64,000 bases of DNA, from positions 10,016,115-10,080,114 of the forward strand of contig CM070550.1 of NCBI GenBank assembly GCA_036346405.1. Reading direction: 5' to 3'. Each line of letters starts with the position of its first letter. Position 1 is the first letter of the stretch. Below are positions 53,878-64,000 of the stretch, piece after piece. Made by a program: the position numbers and the translations under genes. The DNA comes from Phyllostachys edulis (Eukaryota; Streptophyta; Magnoliopsida; Poales; Poaceae). Under the pieces are notes generated by a model. That model did not search any database. It was not told the DNA's origin and saw only the letters and a list, made by a program, of their open reading frames with translations.

Positions 53878-55037
53878 GTTCGCACGCGAAATAACAAATC
53901 TAGTCTCTCTAGAGATTAAAGTCAAAAATGGCACCGCGGACTAGCCGACAAGCAACATGTGTCCTCGCCCGCGCCACACGTGCGCGGACCCTCTTGTCCG
54001 CTCTCCAAGGGAGGGGACTTTTGACATGCGTCCTTGTTCCCTCTTCTAGGTAGAGGACTTCCCTTGTTCACGTGCTAGATGAGGGGACTTCCTTCATACT
54101 GCTAATTAATTATGATTAAATTGATTTTGACTAAATAATTAGGACTAACTAATTATGACTAATTAATTATTAATAATTAGTTATAACTAAATTAATTACG
54201 GCTAATTAATCATGACTAAACTGATTGGGACTAATTAATTACGACTAAATAATTATGGACAATTAATTACAACTAATTAATTATGACTAATTAATTAACC
54301 TCCACCTTGTAATTATTTAGTCGTAATTAACTAGTCAAAATTATTTAGTTGTAATTAATTAACCCGCATAATTAATTACACGGTGGGGGTTAATTAATTA
54401 AACCAAGGATTAATTAAACCCGTGTAATTAATTAATTAACTAGCAGTATGAGGGAAGTTCCCACCGTGGCGCAAACGATGATTAATTAATTAAATCTATG
54501 TAATTAATTACACGACTAAATAATTACACGATGGGGGTTAATTAATTACCAATAAATAATTACATAGTGGGGTTAATTAATTAACCCATGTAATTAATTA
54601 GTCGTAATTAATTGACTGTAATTAATTAGTCCTAATCAATTTAGTTGTGGTTAATTAGCCGTAATTAATTTAACCATAACTAATTATTCATAATTAATTA
54701 GTCATAGTTAGTTAGTCGTAATTATTTAGTCCTAATAGTCGTAATTATTTAGCCATAATCAGTTTAATCGTAATTAATTAGCAGTATGAGAGAAGTCCCC
54801 TCGCCTAGTGCGCGGACGAGAAAAGTCTCCTGCCTAGGAGCGCGGATGAGGGAAGTCCCCTCTTTAGAAGAGGGGACGAGGACACATATAGGAAGTCCCC
54901 TCCCCTAGAGAGGGGACGAGTGAGGTCCGTGCACCCGTGGCGCAGACGAGGACACATATCGCCTATCGGCGAGTCAGTGGTGTCATTTTTGGCTTTGATA
55001 TCTGGAGAAGGCTAGATTGGCTATTTTGCGTGTAAAC
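53878..55037. mobile_element. 1.16-kb foldback element with long inverted arms
   Basis: The left arm (53,878-54,110) and right arm (54,780-55,037) are inverted copies. Shared landmarks are CACGCGAAATAAC/CACGCAAAATAGC, AGTCAAAAATGGCACC/AGCCAAAAATGACACC, ACATGTGTCCTCG/ATATGTGTCCTCG, GAGGGGACTTCC and CATACTGCTAATTAATTA. The middle 700 bases are almost pure TAATTAATTA-type sequence, itself largely palindromic. No clear target duplication and no ORF. Resembles foldback or snap-back MULE-type elements; superfamily not assigned. Confidence 0.75.
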
Positions 55038-55631
55038 AGGCCTTTGAAGCCAAAAAAAACTCTGTCAACCCCATCCTGTCGTCTCGGTGTAGATGAAATC
55101 TAGTTGGCACCCCCGGGGCAAGTCGATGAAGCTGAAATCCACGCGACAGCCGCTGGTGAGTAGGTCATTGCAATCGCAGTATAGGACACCTTGTGTGAGA
55201 TTGACCCATAAAGCCTTGCCTTTGAATGAGAACACCACAGGGGTGGACCCTCAACTGAACACCTTTTTTTTTTTGCAAAATATCTGGTATATAATATGTA
55301 TATTAGATGTATATGTTATTAGTTAGGCTAAAATTATATATTTGTGTTCACAAATGAATTCAGCCCGCACTCTCCATACCTTGCGTGCGGCCCATGTAAC
55401 ACATTAGACTCATTTTCCTTCCTATTTCATCCCACCAAACCCTAACCTATATTCTCTCTCTCTCTCTCATCTTGTGGCTGTTAGGGGGGAGGGGGGCTCT
55501 AGCCACCAAGTGGCGAATGAGTAGAGGTGCGGGCTACAAAGGCAAGCAGGCGTGAGGTGGCGCAGGGCGAGCGTACGACAGCGCACCTGCATGGACGAAC
55601 AAAGATGTGACACGAGCAAGCAGGTGGCAGC

Positions 55632-57210
55632 TGTAGGATCAAGGATAACCGACTAGAGGGGGGTGAATAGGAGGTTTTTAAACTTTTTAACAATTTATGC
55701 CAATTAATAACTTAGTCTAAACAAGATACAATTCTAGCTAAGCAATTCAACACAAGAAATAAGCAAGAAATGTAAATGCGGAAATGCTAAAGACTAGAAA
55801 CAACCACAAAGAGACAAAGATGTTTTTCCCGTGGTATCGAAGACTTGCCGGTCTTCACTAGTCCATGTTGAGGAAGCTTGACAACTCAAGCCGGCTCCAC
55901 GAATTAAGTTTTCCCTCGATCACTATTAGTTGTTCTTGCTCCGCTCTGGAGATGGCGAACACCAAGCCAATCACAATCTTGGCACCGGGCCTCTTCATAA
56001 GCTTCTTGAAGAGATCACCGTGCAATCACCGCCAAGCCGTCTAGGAGTTCAGCAAAACTCCAAGAGTAACAAATCGTTGGCCTTTGCTTGACGGCACTCA
56101 AGTGCAAGAAGGTCAACTAGGATGAGTGAATGCACTTGAATGAACTCAACACCTCACAATGAATGCACAAGAGGATTTTGAGTGTTGAGATGATGCTCAA
56201 GGTTCCATAGATGATAAATGAACTCTAGCACTTGCCCTTGAGCAGGTGGAGGGGTATTTATAACCCCCATCAACAAATATGACCGTTGGGGAGGCAATCC
56301 CCAACTTTCAACGAAATGCGGTATGACCGCCATCTAGAGCGCGATACGACCGCATCCATGTCAGAGCACAGTAATGACTAGAACAGAGGCATTAATTAAT
56401 CTGACATAGCCATTGAAAATCTCCGTGCGGTACGACCGCCAACCAAAGCGTGGTACAACCGCATCGCCCGATCATACCGCACAGAGGAGCGGTACAACCG
56501 ATCGTAGGGTTTCCAAAAACTCCGAAATGACATGCTCTCTGTAAAATACGTACCGCCTTATAGAAATCGGTACAACCGCAGATCGGTACAACCGTTTCTC
56601 AAATGCGGTACGACCGATCATCAGGGAGAGCTCCGAGCCAAAATGCATCGGTTCTGGTTTTATCAAACCGCCAACTAGACATTGGAACGACCGCAATGCG
56701 GTAGTACCGCTCAAAGAGCCGGTCGTACTGCATTAGCGCTCAGTTGGCTGAAGCATTCAAAACTTGATATTACCGCCAAGTAAAGTGCGGTCATACCGCA
56801 CCAAGCGGTATAACCGCCTGTATAACTGCAGTACTACCGATTTCTGACAAATGCACTTAGAGCTTTCAAATTTCAAATTCAAACGCATGCATGATCTTAA
56901 ATTGATCATATGGCACAAGAACATGCTATCAAGCTACTAGTCACGATCCCTCTTAATAGTACAGCATTTAACCTATAATCCGGTCTTCCAACCATTTCTC
57001 CTAAGACCGGTAAAATATAAAAAAGATCCTGGACTACTTGTACCTTGTCTTGAGCCAGTGGATCTTCACTGAACCCTTTAGCATGCATCTTTACGTCATC
57101 AAAACCACCAATGAGACTTAACCTTGTAAATACTCAATAAACACGTTAATCCCATATTCACATATTATCATTAATTACCAAAACAATTTTTAGGGGCCTA
57201 GATGCTTTCA
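55632..57210. mobile_element. LTR-like insertion B (1.58 kb, TG...CA)
   Basis: Starts TGTAGGATCAAGG and ends GATGCTTTCA, flanked by GCAGC (55,627-55,631) and GCAAC (57,211-57,215). Copy A of the hAT-like element gives the empty site (GGCAGCGCCGGAGCG near 22,261), confirming the boundaries. Same family as insertion A at 44,747. No gene; interpreted as a solo LTR. Confidence 0.8.
56305..56850. repeat. GCGGTACGACCGC-type palindromic repeat field in LTR B
   Basis: More than a dozen dispersed variants of GCGGTACGACCGC (GCGGTATGACCGC, TCGGTACAACCGC, GCGGTCATACCGC and so on). The equivalent part of LTR A has instead GGTCAGACCGGT-type units near 45,230-45,300, so the repeat motif differs between family members. 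Confidence 0.8.
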
Positions 57211-58576
57211 GCAACGCGACGAACAGAGAGGAAGGGAGCGGACGGCACCAAGGGAGCAACATGGTGGCGGGGAGGGAGCAACATTTGTAGCTCACCGTCA
57301 TTGTACTCTCTCTAGATCTAGGTGTGTTCTGCGCACTCCACTTCTTCTCCCTGGCTTTGCTCTGCTCCAGCTCCAGTTCTTTCTAGAGTCTAGCCTCTTC
57401 CTCTGCTTTATTGGTTCTTTCCAATGGATGTTATACAAAATTACAATATTTTCCTTGGACAATGAACAGATAGTTCGGCTATTTTTACATATGTTTACAT
57501 GCTAATTTTTGCTCTATGGAAAGAACATTCTTAGATGTGGTTCTTGCTGACAGAAAAACAACAAAAAAGAGCAGGACCAGCAAGGTATGCAACTGTCAGT
57601 TTTTTTGAAAAAGAAAACAGGAGCTCTATCGATCACTATTAGAGGAAGAAAATACGTTTTAGGAATTTGGCTGCTACAACCTAGAACAGAAAAAAGTGAG
57701 AAAACAACAACGACCAAGCACTAAGCACAACTTTTTTTTTTTGAAAAAGAAGACAGGAGCTCTACTGATTACTATTAGAGGGAAAAAAAAGTTTTAGCGG
57801 TATAGTTGCTACAGACCAGAACAGAAAAATAGAGAAAACAACAACGACCAAGCACTAAGCACAAGTCTTAGCCGCACCCTGCAACAACAACATAACTTAG
57901 CAAAATAAGAAGCCTGGAACTAAAATAGCTATATTTTACTAGTTTTCACCTCCTCAACTGCCGTTGATATCTATAATTTGTTGTTTAATTCATGCCATTA
58001 TGCTTACCTTATATCGTCCATTTCCTCATATGAAATTATTAATTTATATATTTTTTGTATTTTATTATATATACGCGTATCGTCGTATTAGTGTTTTTTT
58101 AGGATGACATATCACAATATTGGTATATTTGGACAACCTATTTCCGAAGTTCGAACACCCATCCTAAAATTTTAGGGTCCACCCGTGAAACACCACGTCC
58201 GGGTGGAAGAACTCCGGCATATGTTGCGGGAAGCACCGCTCCTTCATCTGCCACGGACCGATGTTGGAACATAACACCCCAATGGGCGCGGCCATAGGCA
58301 TATAACGCCCCGGTGGACGTGGTGGGCCTTGATGCTCCATGTTTCTCGCCATGAGGACCAGAGAGTAGTTGCCGTTGTCGCTGCAGCGCATGGGGAGAGG
58401 CCGATGTGTACATGAGGCTGGGCAGTGCCTAGGGGTGTAAGTGGGCGCGGGCTGCCCGCAAACCCACTTAACCCGTCCCGTGAAAAACACTAAGCGAACA
58501 CCCGCAGGCTAGTTGAAAAATTAAGTGGCCATTTGCGGACGCCACTATGTGCCCAGGTACCCACATAGCCCATAAG

Positions 58577-58752
58577 CGGCGGTGGCTCAGCTGCTGGTAT
58601 ATCTCGAAGGCGACAACAAGCTGGTCTCTGTCACTGTTGCCATTACGCTGCTTGTTCCAGAACGACATGCCGTTGAACCGCGCCTTGTGGACCATGGATA
58701 TGGCGGACGACTGCTCCGAGAGCTCGACGAGGTGCATGGCGTAGACGGTGAT
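58577..58752 (-). pseudogene. CHX cation/H+ antiporter C-terminal fragment
   Basis: On the minus strand, YAMHLVELSEQSSAISMVHK, ARFNGMSFWNKQRNG and DQLVVAFEIYQQLSH match the C-terminal hydrophilic (USP-like) domain of plant CHX exchangers. It ends in unrelated sequence on both sides and lies head-to-head with the N-terminal piece on the plus strand. Confidence 0.8.
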
Positions 58753-58785
58753 GCGGCTGCTGCGGCGGCGAAGGCCGTGAAGCCG

Positions 58786-59818
58786 ATGAAGGCGACGTCG
58801 GACGGTGTGTTCCAGGGGGAGCACTCGGCGCTGCCGCTGGCCATCCTGCAGATATGCGTGCGGGCTCACCTTCCTCCTCCGACCGCTTCGGCAGCCGTGT
58901 GTCATCGCTGAAATCATCGTGAGTTGTTGCGTCAATTTTTGTGATACGTCGATTAGTTGTTGGATGCAGTTAATTAATTTCCTTTTGATTGATTTGCATG
59001 AATTCAGGTGGCATCCTGCTAGGCCCATCCACGCTTGGCCGCAGCAGCACATTCCTCAACACGGTGTTCCCCTGTCAGAATTTCAAAGCTTCTTTGACAG
59101 AATTTCAGAGCTTTTGTTAGTTCTAAAATTCAATACTTCTGAAAATTCAAACCAAGATTAGAAGCTACAACGAATCACGGTGGAGAAAACATAGCAACGA
59201 AATCACAGAACACTTTTGATGCTTGGTGCTGCAACCTTGCAGTCTTTTTGTATTTTCTGTTGTTTATATAAACACATGATTTTACTGTTTCGGATACAGC
59301 ACAGGGAGAACCGGACTCTGCTGTCTCTGCGGTCCGATTATGATTCCATTGCTTATCCGAAACTAACACAAACTGATACAATACTCTCCTAATATGCCAT
59401 GAAGGACAAATTCAGTATTGTCTAAACATATTGGCAATCCAATCCAAAAGGAAAGCAAAAACAGAACTCTGAAATCAGAAAGCTCTTAAGCCAGTTTCTG
59501 ACCAAAACCGAAAACAGAGAGAGACTAGAAAAAACTGAGACAGACTAAAACTGAATGACACAGCTAGCTTAAGTCAACATCCCCGAGGAGAGCCTCACGG
59601 TACTGGACACCCTCGCCAACATCGGCCTCTATTTCCTCTACCTCGTCGGCCTCCAGCTCGACCTCCGCGCCATCTGCCGCACCGGCACCACCGCCCTCGT
59701 CATCGCTGTCGCCGGCATCTCCCTACCCTTCATCCTCGGCATCGGCACCTCCGTCGTCCTCCAGCACACCGTCGCCCGCGGCGTCTCCACGGCGCCATTC
59801 CTCGTCTTCATGGGCGAC
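58786..59818 (+). pseudogene. CHX cation/H+ antiporter N-terminal fragment
   Basis: Exon 1 (58,786-58,918) encodes MKATSDGVFQGEHSALPLAI, LQICV and, after a small deletion that shifts the frame, TFLLRPLRQPCVIAEII. A GTGAGT...TTCAG intron (58,919-59,007) follows. Exon 2 begins GILLGPSTLGRSSTFLNTVF, is cut by the solo LTR at 59,073, resumes at 59,585 with EESLTVLDTLANIGLYFLYL and the next transmembrane segments, and ends at FLVFMG (59,818). CHX proteins are endomembrane K+/pH exchangers; this fragment has only the first few membrane segments. Confidence 0.85.
59073..59579. mobile_element. Solo LTR (507 bp) in the CHX fragment
   Basis: TGTCAGAATTTCAAAG...AAGTCAACA flanked by a perfect 5-bp duplication TCCCC (59,068-59,072 and 59,580-59,584). 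Removing it and one duplication restores an uninterrupted CHX frame (Val-Phe-Pro-Glu-Glu-Ser). No internal region, so a recombined solo LTR. Confidence 0.92.
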
Positions 59819-60022
59819 AAAAGGACGGTTACGTATGTCAGGCATCCACCTTCGGAGATCGATCGGGTGCTCCAACATTTTCCGCTTTCAGACGATTTCC
59901 GTGCGTTACTCAACGGAGCGCAGGATGATGTACAACTGTACAAGTTTGCGCTGCGCCAAAGCATCGCCGCCCACCCGCGTGCAGTTCGCGCCATCCCGCG
60001 GTTCCCCTCTCCGGCTGTCACC
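59810..60022 (+). promoter_or_regulatory. 5' region of the PPR gene
   Basis: 59,810-59,910 is the second copy of the ~100-bp module found upstream of ARP7. Immediately upstream is the CHX remnant, so the PPR promoter probably consists of the module plus captured CHX sequence. No TATA box seen. Confidence 0.45.
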
Positions 60023-61976
60023 ATGGCCCCACCGTCCTCCGCCTCCCGCTTCCTCCTCCTCCCCCGCCTCGCCGCCGCGCGCGCCATCTCCGGCGGGCCC
60101 CACCCGCCACACTCTCCCCCCGCCGCCGCGCCAACCTCCACCCCGCAGGCCTTCCACGCGCACCTCGCGTCGCTCGCCGCGCCCTCCCGAGCCCACCACC
60201 CCACCACCCTCCCCTCCCTCCTCGCCGCGCTCTCCCGCGCCCGCGCCGCAAGGCTCCCGCTCCTCCCGGCCACCCGCGCCCTCGCCGCATCCACGCTCCT
60301 CCGCCACGGCCGCCTCTCCGATGCCCTAGCGCACTTCGGCCTCCTCCCGGACTCCGCGGCACTCCCCGCGCCGCTCTGCAACTCCCTGCTCGCCGCCCTT
60401 GCATCGTCCGGGTCACTCGCTCCAGCGCGCAAGGTGTTCGACAGAATGCTCAGGAGGGCCGTTGAGCTGGACACAGTCGGGTTCGGGGTGTTCGTCAAGA
60501 ATGTGGGCAGGAGGGACGGGTTGGACGAGGTCCTACGGTTGGTGGATGCGGTGCACCATCAGGGGGACCGGGTCAACAGGTCAGTGGTTGCAGCTATTGT
60601 TGTTGACGGTTTGTGTCGGGAGGGGAGGATTGAGGATGCTTGGCGGGCTTTAGAAGATATGAGGTTACGTGGATGGAAGCCGGATTTTGTAGCATATAGG
60701 ATTGTGTCCGAGGGATTTAGGGCAGCAGGGAGGGCAGAGGAGGAAGGGAGGATATTGAAGCAGAAGAGGAAGCTAGGGGTCGCACCGAGGAAGGAGGACT
60801 ACAGAGAGTTTATGCTTGCGCTGGTGTCCAACATGCAGATTGCCGAGGCAAAGGAGATAGCAGAGGCGATTGTACTAGGGGATTTCCCAATTGATGACTA
60901 TTTGTTGAATGTGCTGATTGGTTCGGTGTCTGAGGTTGATGCTGATGCTGCCGTTATGTTATGCAAGTTCATGATAGGTAAGGAGAGATTGCCAAGTACC
61001 GAGATGCTTGTACACCTTTGCGAGAACCTTTGCAAGAACAGGAAGGTCGATGAAATGTGGGAAATTCTTAGGATGCTTTTGGATAAGGGGTACTGCACGA
61101 ATGCAAAGGAGTACCATTTGGTGGTGTCATTATTGGGAAAGGCAGGGAAGGTGAGAGAGGCATATGATGTGCTAAAGGAGGTGAAAAGAAGGAGGCTAGA
61201 GCCTGACATTTCATCGTACAATTCTCTTATGGAAGCACTCTGTAGAAATGACCTTCTTAGGCCGGCCAAGAAGTTGTGGGATGAGATGTTCAGCAGTGGG
61301 TGTAGTCCAAGTCTGCATACTTACAATATACTGATAACAAAATTTGCAGAAATTGGTGAAAGTGAAGAAGTCCAACAGCTGTTTGATCACATGTTGCAGA
61401 AAGGAGTGGCCCCAGATGGTGCAACATACACATCAGTCATCACCATGTTGTGCCAAGAAAAGAAATATGAACAGGCCGTGGAGATCTTTAACAAATCTGC
61501 GATGCAAGATGCTGAATTGGCTAGTTCAGTGTTAACTGTGTTTATCCTTGCACTCTGCAAACAAGGTACACCTCTAGAAAAAGGTTTATGTCCTCATAAT
61601 TAGTTTTGACTGTTGTTTGAGTTGTTCCAGTATCCCCTTGTACATAATCATCCATGAAATATTTTCAGGTAGCTTCAAAGTAGCATTGGGTGTTATATCT
61701 CGTGTTCCATCCAATATTGAGAGCTCGAATTCACACATCATTTTGTTGAAGAGCCTAACAGATGTTGGGGAAGTAGAAATGGCCCTTGAGCACGTAAAAT
61801 GGATTAGGAGCTACTACGGCTCTCCTTTTCATAATATAATGAATGAACTCATGGCTTCTCTTTCCACCTCTGCTAGTTTTCAACCTGCCACAAAGTTGGT
61901 TTGTTATTTACATTCTCAGGGGCTTGTTGATGAAGTTGGCCCATGGATGAAATTGATAGGGAATGTTTATGATTGA
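60023..61976 (+). CDS. P-class pentatricopeptide repeat protein, probably mitochondrial (616 aa)
   Basis: Exon 1 60,023-61,565, a GT-AG intron 61,566-61,668, exon 2 61,669-61,976; the frame is continuous and ends in TGA. The start CACCATGGCC is chosen because MAPPSSASRFLLLPRLAAAR is a good mitochondrial targeting peptide. The frame is also open upstream to 59,573, with an ATG at 59,810 inside CHX remnant sequence. From about residue 118, roughly eleven 35-residue P-type PPR motifs follow, e.g. ISSYNSLMEALCRNDLLRPA, LHTYNILITKFAEIGESEEV, GATYTSVITMLCQEKKYEQA; exon 2 adds a less regular helical tail ending IGNVYD. No E or DYW editing domain. PPR proteins bind organelle RNA in a sequence-specific way. 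If the intron is retained, a shorter protein ends at 61,603. Nearest orthologue not identified. Confidence 0.9.
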
Positions 61977-62326
61977 AACGCAGTTTTCAATGGTTAGGAT
62001 ATCATAATGTCATTATATTCATATTTCAAAGCCAGGAGTGTTCGAGATTATTGTGAGGTCAGACTGTCCGGGCCTTATTTCAGAAAGCAACTGTGAGATT
62101 TCTCTGTGAAGTATTCCAAGTTTTCAATATTTACCAATTACAAAATGGCCAGATATTTATTACAAAGATCTGGTCGGTGATCGCTTGTTCCAAGCACCAT
62201 GTGGTCGTTAAGGTATCCTTTCTGTTACCATGTTCGCGGCGTCAATTAGTGTAGACCGTTATTATCCCTACCCTTTGTTGGGGCTAAACAATGCAATTAC
62301 CAAAAGTTCAGCATCTCTATTTGTAG
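61977..62326 (+). other. PPR 3' UTR and flank
   Basis: No further gene. The region runs to the target-site side of the copia LTR (last bases TTGTAG). Confidence 0.5.
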
Positions 62327-63218
62327 TGAACCAATGAGGATGGTTTCAACCAACAGATAAGCAGCGGAATTAACAATAACAACATGCACAAAGTGACACA
62401 GCGATTTACGTGGAAAACCTCCTCAATGTGAGGAGTAAAAACCACGGGGCTTGCACAGCCCACTCCCAAATCTTCCACTATAATCAACAATGGGTACAAA
62501 GAGTCTTCTCTAGAGCATCTAGAGGTACATTACAGAAGCAACAACAACATCATCAAGATATAATCTTGGTATCATCATCAACAACCATACACAATTAACA
62601 AGAGGTATACTAACAGCTAACCAGAGAAAAACAGTTTCTGTCCCCTTCGGTTATCAGCTCATATATCACAAACCACAGATCCAAACTGCATGAAACTTGG
62701 TAGGAATGTGGATCCACAAGTCCCTAACATGCTGTCCAAATTTCAGCCAAATCGGACAAAGTTTCACCACTCAAACAGGACTTCTACCAGATCTGCTCAG
62801 TACTGAATCTGCTGCTACCCGAACTGACAAAACCCCCCTCAAATCAGGTGTTCCACTCAACCAATCCTCAATCCAACCGTACAAATCAAAGAGCTACAAG
62901 TCAGGAACTCACAAACCAAATTTGAGGCAGATCCAACCGCGTTTGCTACTCCGATCGACGTCTTGATGAAGACTGCGCAGAATCACCCGAGATGGAACAG
63001 AGCTTCTCTTCTTCTTTTCTCTCTTGTCTCTTGTTTTGGTTGTGTGCAAATGCTTCCTCTCACCCCCAAACTTCCAAAGACTCAAAGAAAGGGGCTAGGG
63101 TTTTTCTTCCCTCTCCAAGGAGGAGGCATCTCCACCCTTCATTCTTAGGGTAATCAATGGTTGTCATTTCTTGGGCTTGTGGGTCGAGATGGGTCTTCAT
63201 ATGGAGGATAGCCCAACA
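62327..63218 (-). mobile_element. 3' LTR of a Ty1/copia retrotransposon
   Basis: Read on the minus strand it starts TGTTGGGCTATCC, directly after a polypurine tract GGGAGGGAG (63,221-63,232 region), and ends CCTCATTGGTTCA; 892 bases, TG...CA. The element continues leftward on the minus strand, i.e. toward and beyond the window end. Confidence 0.85.
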
Positions 63219-63235
63219 AACTCCCTCCCGACATC

Positions 63236-64000
63236 ATGGAGAAATTAACACATCATCTCAATCATGCCACCATTTGCGGCATACCTCGAAGTTCTCTCTC
63301 GTCACTACCTTGGTCAACATATCAGCCCCATTGTCGTCGGTGTGAACCTTCTCAAGCCGCATTTGCTTAGAACTCAACACCTCTCGAATCCAATGGTATC
63401 GAACATCAATATGCTTCGACCTTGAGTGGAAACTAGAATTTTACTCAAGTGAATGGCACTTTGGTTATCACAAAACAACACATACTTGTCTTGATCAAAA
63501 CCAAGCTCACCAACTAACCTTTTCACCATAATAGCTCCTTGCTCGCCTCTGTCATTGCAATGAATTCACTTCGCTTGTAGACAATGCCACACATTTACGC
63601 AACTTACTTTTCCATAACACACTCCCTCGAATATGTAATCGATACCTCAAGTAGATTTTCTGCACAACATCTCCGACCATATCTGCATCCGTGTATGCAA
63701 CTAACACGACTCTCTTTTTCCAAAGCAAAGCTTCATCTTTGTCTTGCCGGAGATATCTCATTATCCACTTCACGGCTTCCCAATGCGGCTTTCGAGATTT
63801 GATATAAATCGCTCATTGTACTAACTGCATGAGCAATGTCCGCCTTGTACACATCATAGCATACATCAAGCTTCCAAGCCGAGGCATATGGAACATTTTG
63901 CATTTCCTTCTTCATCTCATCAGTAGAAGGACATTGCTTGGTGCTCAATTTGAAATGAGCTGCAAGTGGACAGCTCACGGCTTTTGCATTGTCCAACCAA
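63236..64000 (-). pseudogene. Ty1/copia polyprotein, reverse transcriptase end and RNase H (partial)
   Basis: On the minus strand: PLAAHFKLSTKQCPSTDEMK, MQNVPYASA, DIAHAVSTMSD, WIMRYLRQDKDEALLWKKRV, YTDADMVGDV, KCVALSTSEVNSLQ, LVGELGFDQDKYVLFCDNQS, AIHLSK, HTDDNGADMLTK and ENFEVCRKWWHD, the usual order of the copia RT tail and RNase H. Several frameshifts and stops, so inactive. The 5' part lies outside the window. Confidence 0.85.

Larger units (their letters stand above)
55238..58187 (+). mobile_element. hAT-like non-autonomous element, copy B, split by an LTR
   Basis: Termini CAGGGGTGGACCCT and, inward from the right, CACGGGTGGACCCT. Flanks GAACACCA (55,230-55,237) and AAACACCA (58,188-58,195) give an 8-bp duplication with one mismatch. 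The body matches copy A at 21,824 (e.g. TATTAGATGTATATGTTATT and the duplicated A-rich unit at 57,600-57,870). Without the nested LTR it is about 1.37 kb. Confidence 0.85.

Noticed and set aside
59810..60022. PPR translation start at 59,810
   Set aside because: Would begin inside CHX remnant sequence and place the targeting peptide 71 residues inside; kept only as a finding to test.
59638..60498. 286-residue minus-strand ORF opposite the PPR gene
   Set aside because: Arg/Ala-rich shadow of the GC-rich PPR 5' end on the other strand.

Overview
This window looks like nuclear DNA of a grass (Poaceae). Three host loci are well supported: an intact seven-exon ACTIN-RELATED PROTEIN 7 gene, a MIR160 precursor, and a pentatricopeptide-repeat (PPR) gene with the GC-rich, Ala/Pro/Arg-rich 5' end typical of grass genes. 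Most of the rest is nested transposons whose target-site duplications (TSDs) can be read directly. The subfamily of grass cannot be fixed from sequence alone.

Layout. 1-2,043: 3' end of a Mutator-like element (MULE). 2,050-5,700: tandem cluster of small secreted-peptide genes (two intact copies, one broken) split by a SINE; I do not recognise the family. 6,100-12,500: decayed CACTA transposase pieces. About 12,500-16,729: Helitron-like segment carrying duplicated, broken DJ-1 family fragments. 16,730-18,700: MIR160 locus, minus strand. 18,700-30,700: accessory DNA with a GAAACTTG repeat field, a hAT-like element (8-bp TSD), a long-TIR MULE with a nested foldback and a captured coiled-coil fragment, a prohibitin exon fragment, and several thousand bases without a recognisable gene. 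30,930-35,827: ARP7, minus strand. 36,203-39,146: a probable solo LTR. 39,769-52,897: a 13.1-kb MULE with a perfect 9-bp TSD, carrying a plant-mobile-domain (PMD) gene, a MURA transposase and a third accessory ORF, and itself invaded by a CACTA element and an LTR. 53,250-58,190: LINE fragment, a 1.16-kb foldback, and a second hAT-like copy with a nested LTR. 58,577-59,818: shattered cation/H+ exchanger (CHX) fragments with a solo LTR. 60,023-61,976: PPR gene. 62,327-64,000: 3' LTR and decayed pol end of a Ty1/copia element, minus strand.

How it fits together. Host functions are chromatin remodelling (ARP7), auxin-response-factor repression (miR160), organelle RNA processing (PPR) and probably peptide secretion or signalling (2.7-5.6 kb cluster). 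Transposons have captured or interrupted DJ-1, prohibitin, CHX and coiled-coil fragments. The most novel-looking items are the secreted-peptide cluster ending in CDEK(V/L)PIFGP, the PMD-MULE with its accessory ORF and internal repeat block, the near-perfect 68-bp-arm hairpin inside the nested CACTA, and an approximately 100-bp module shared by the upstream regions of ARP7 and the PPR gene. All coordinates were worked out by eye; no alignment or database search was run.
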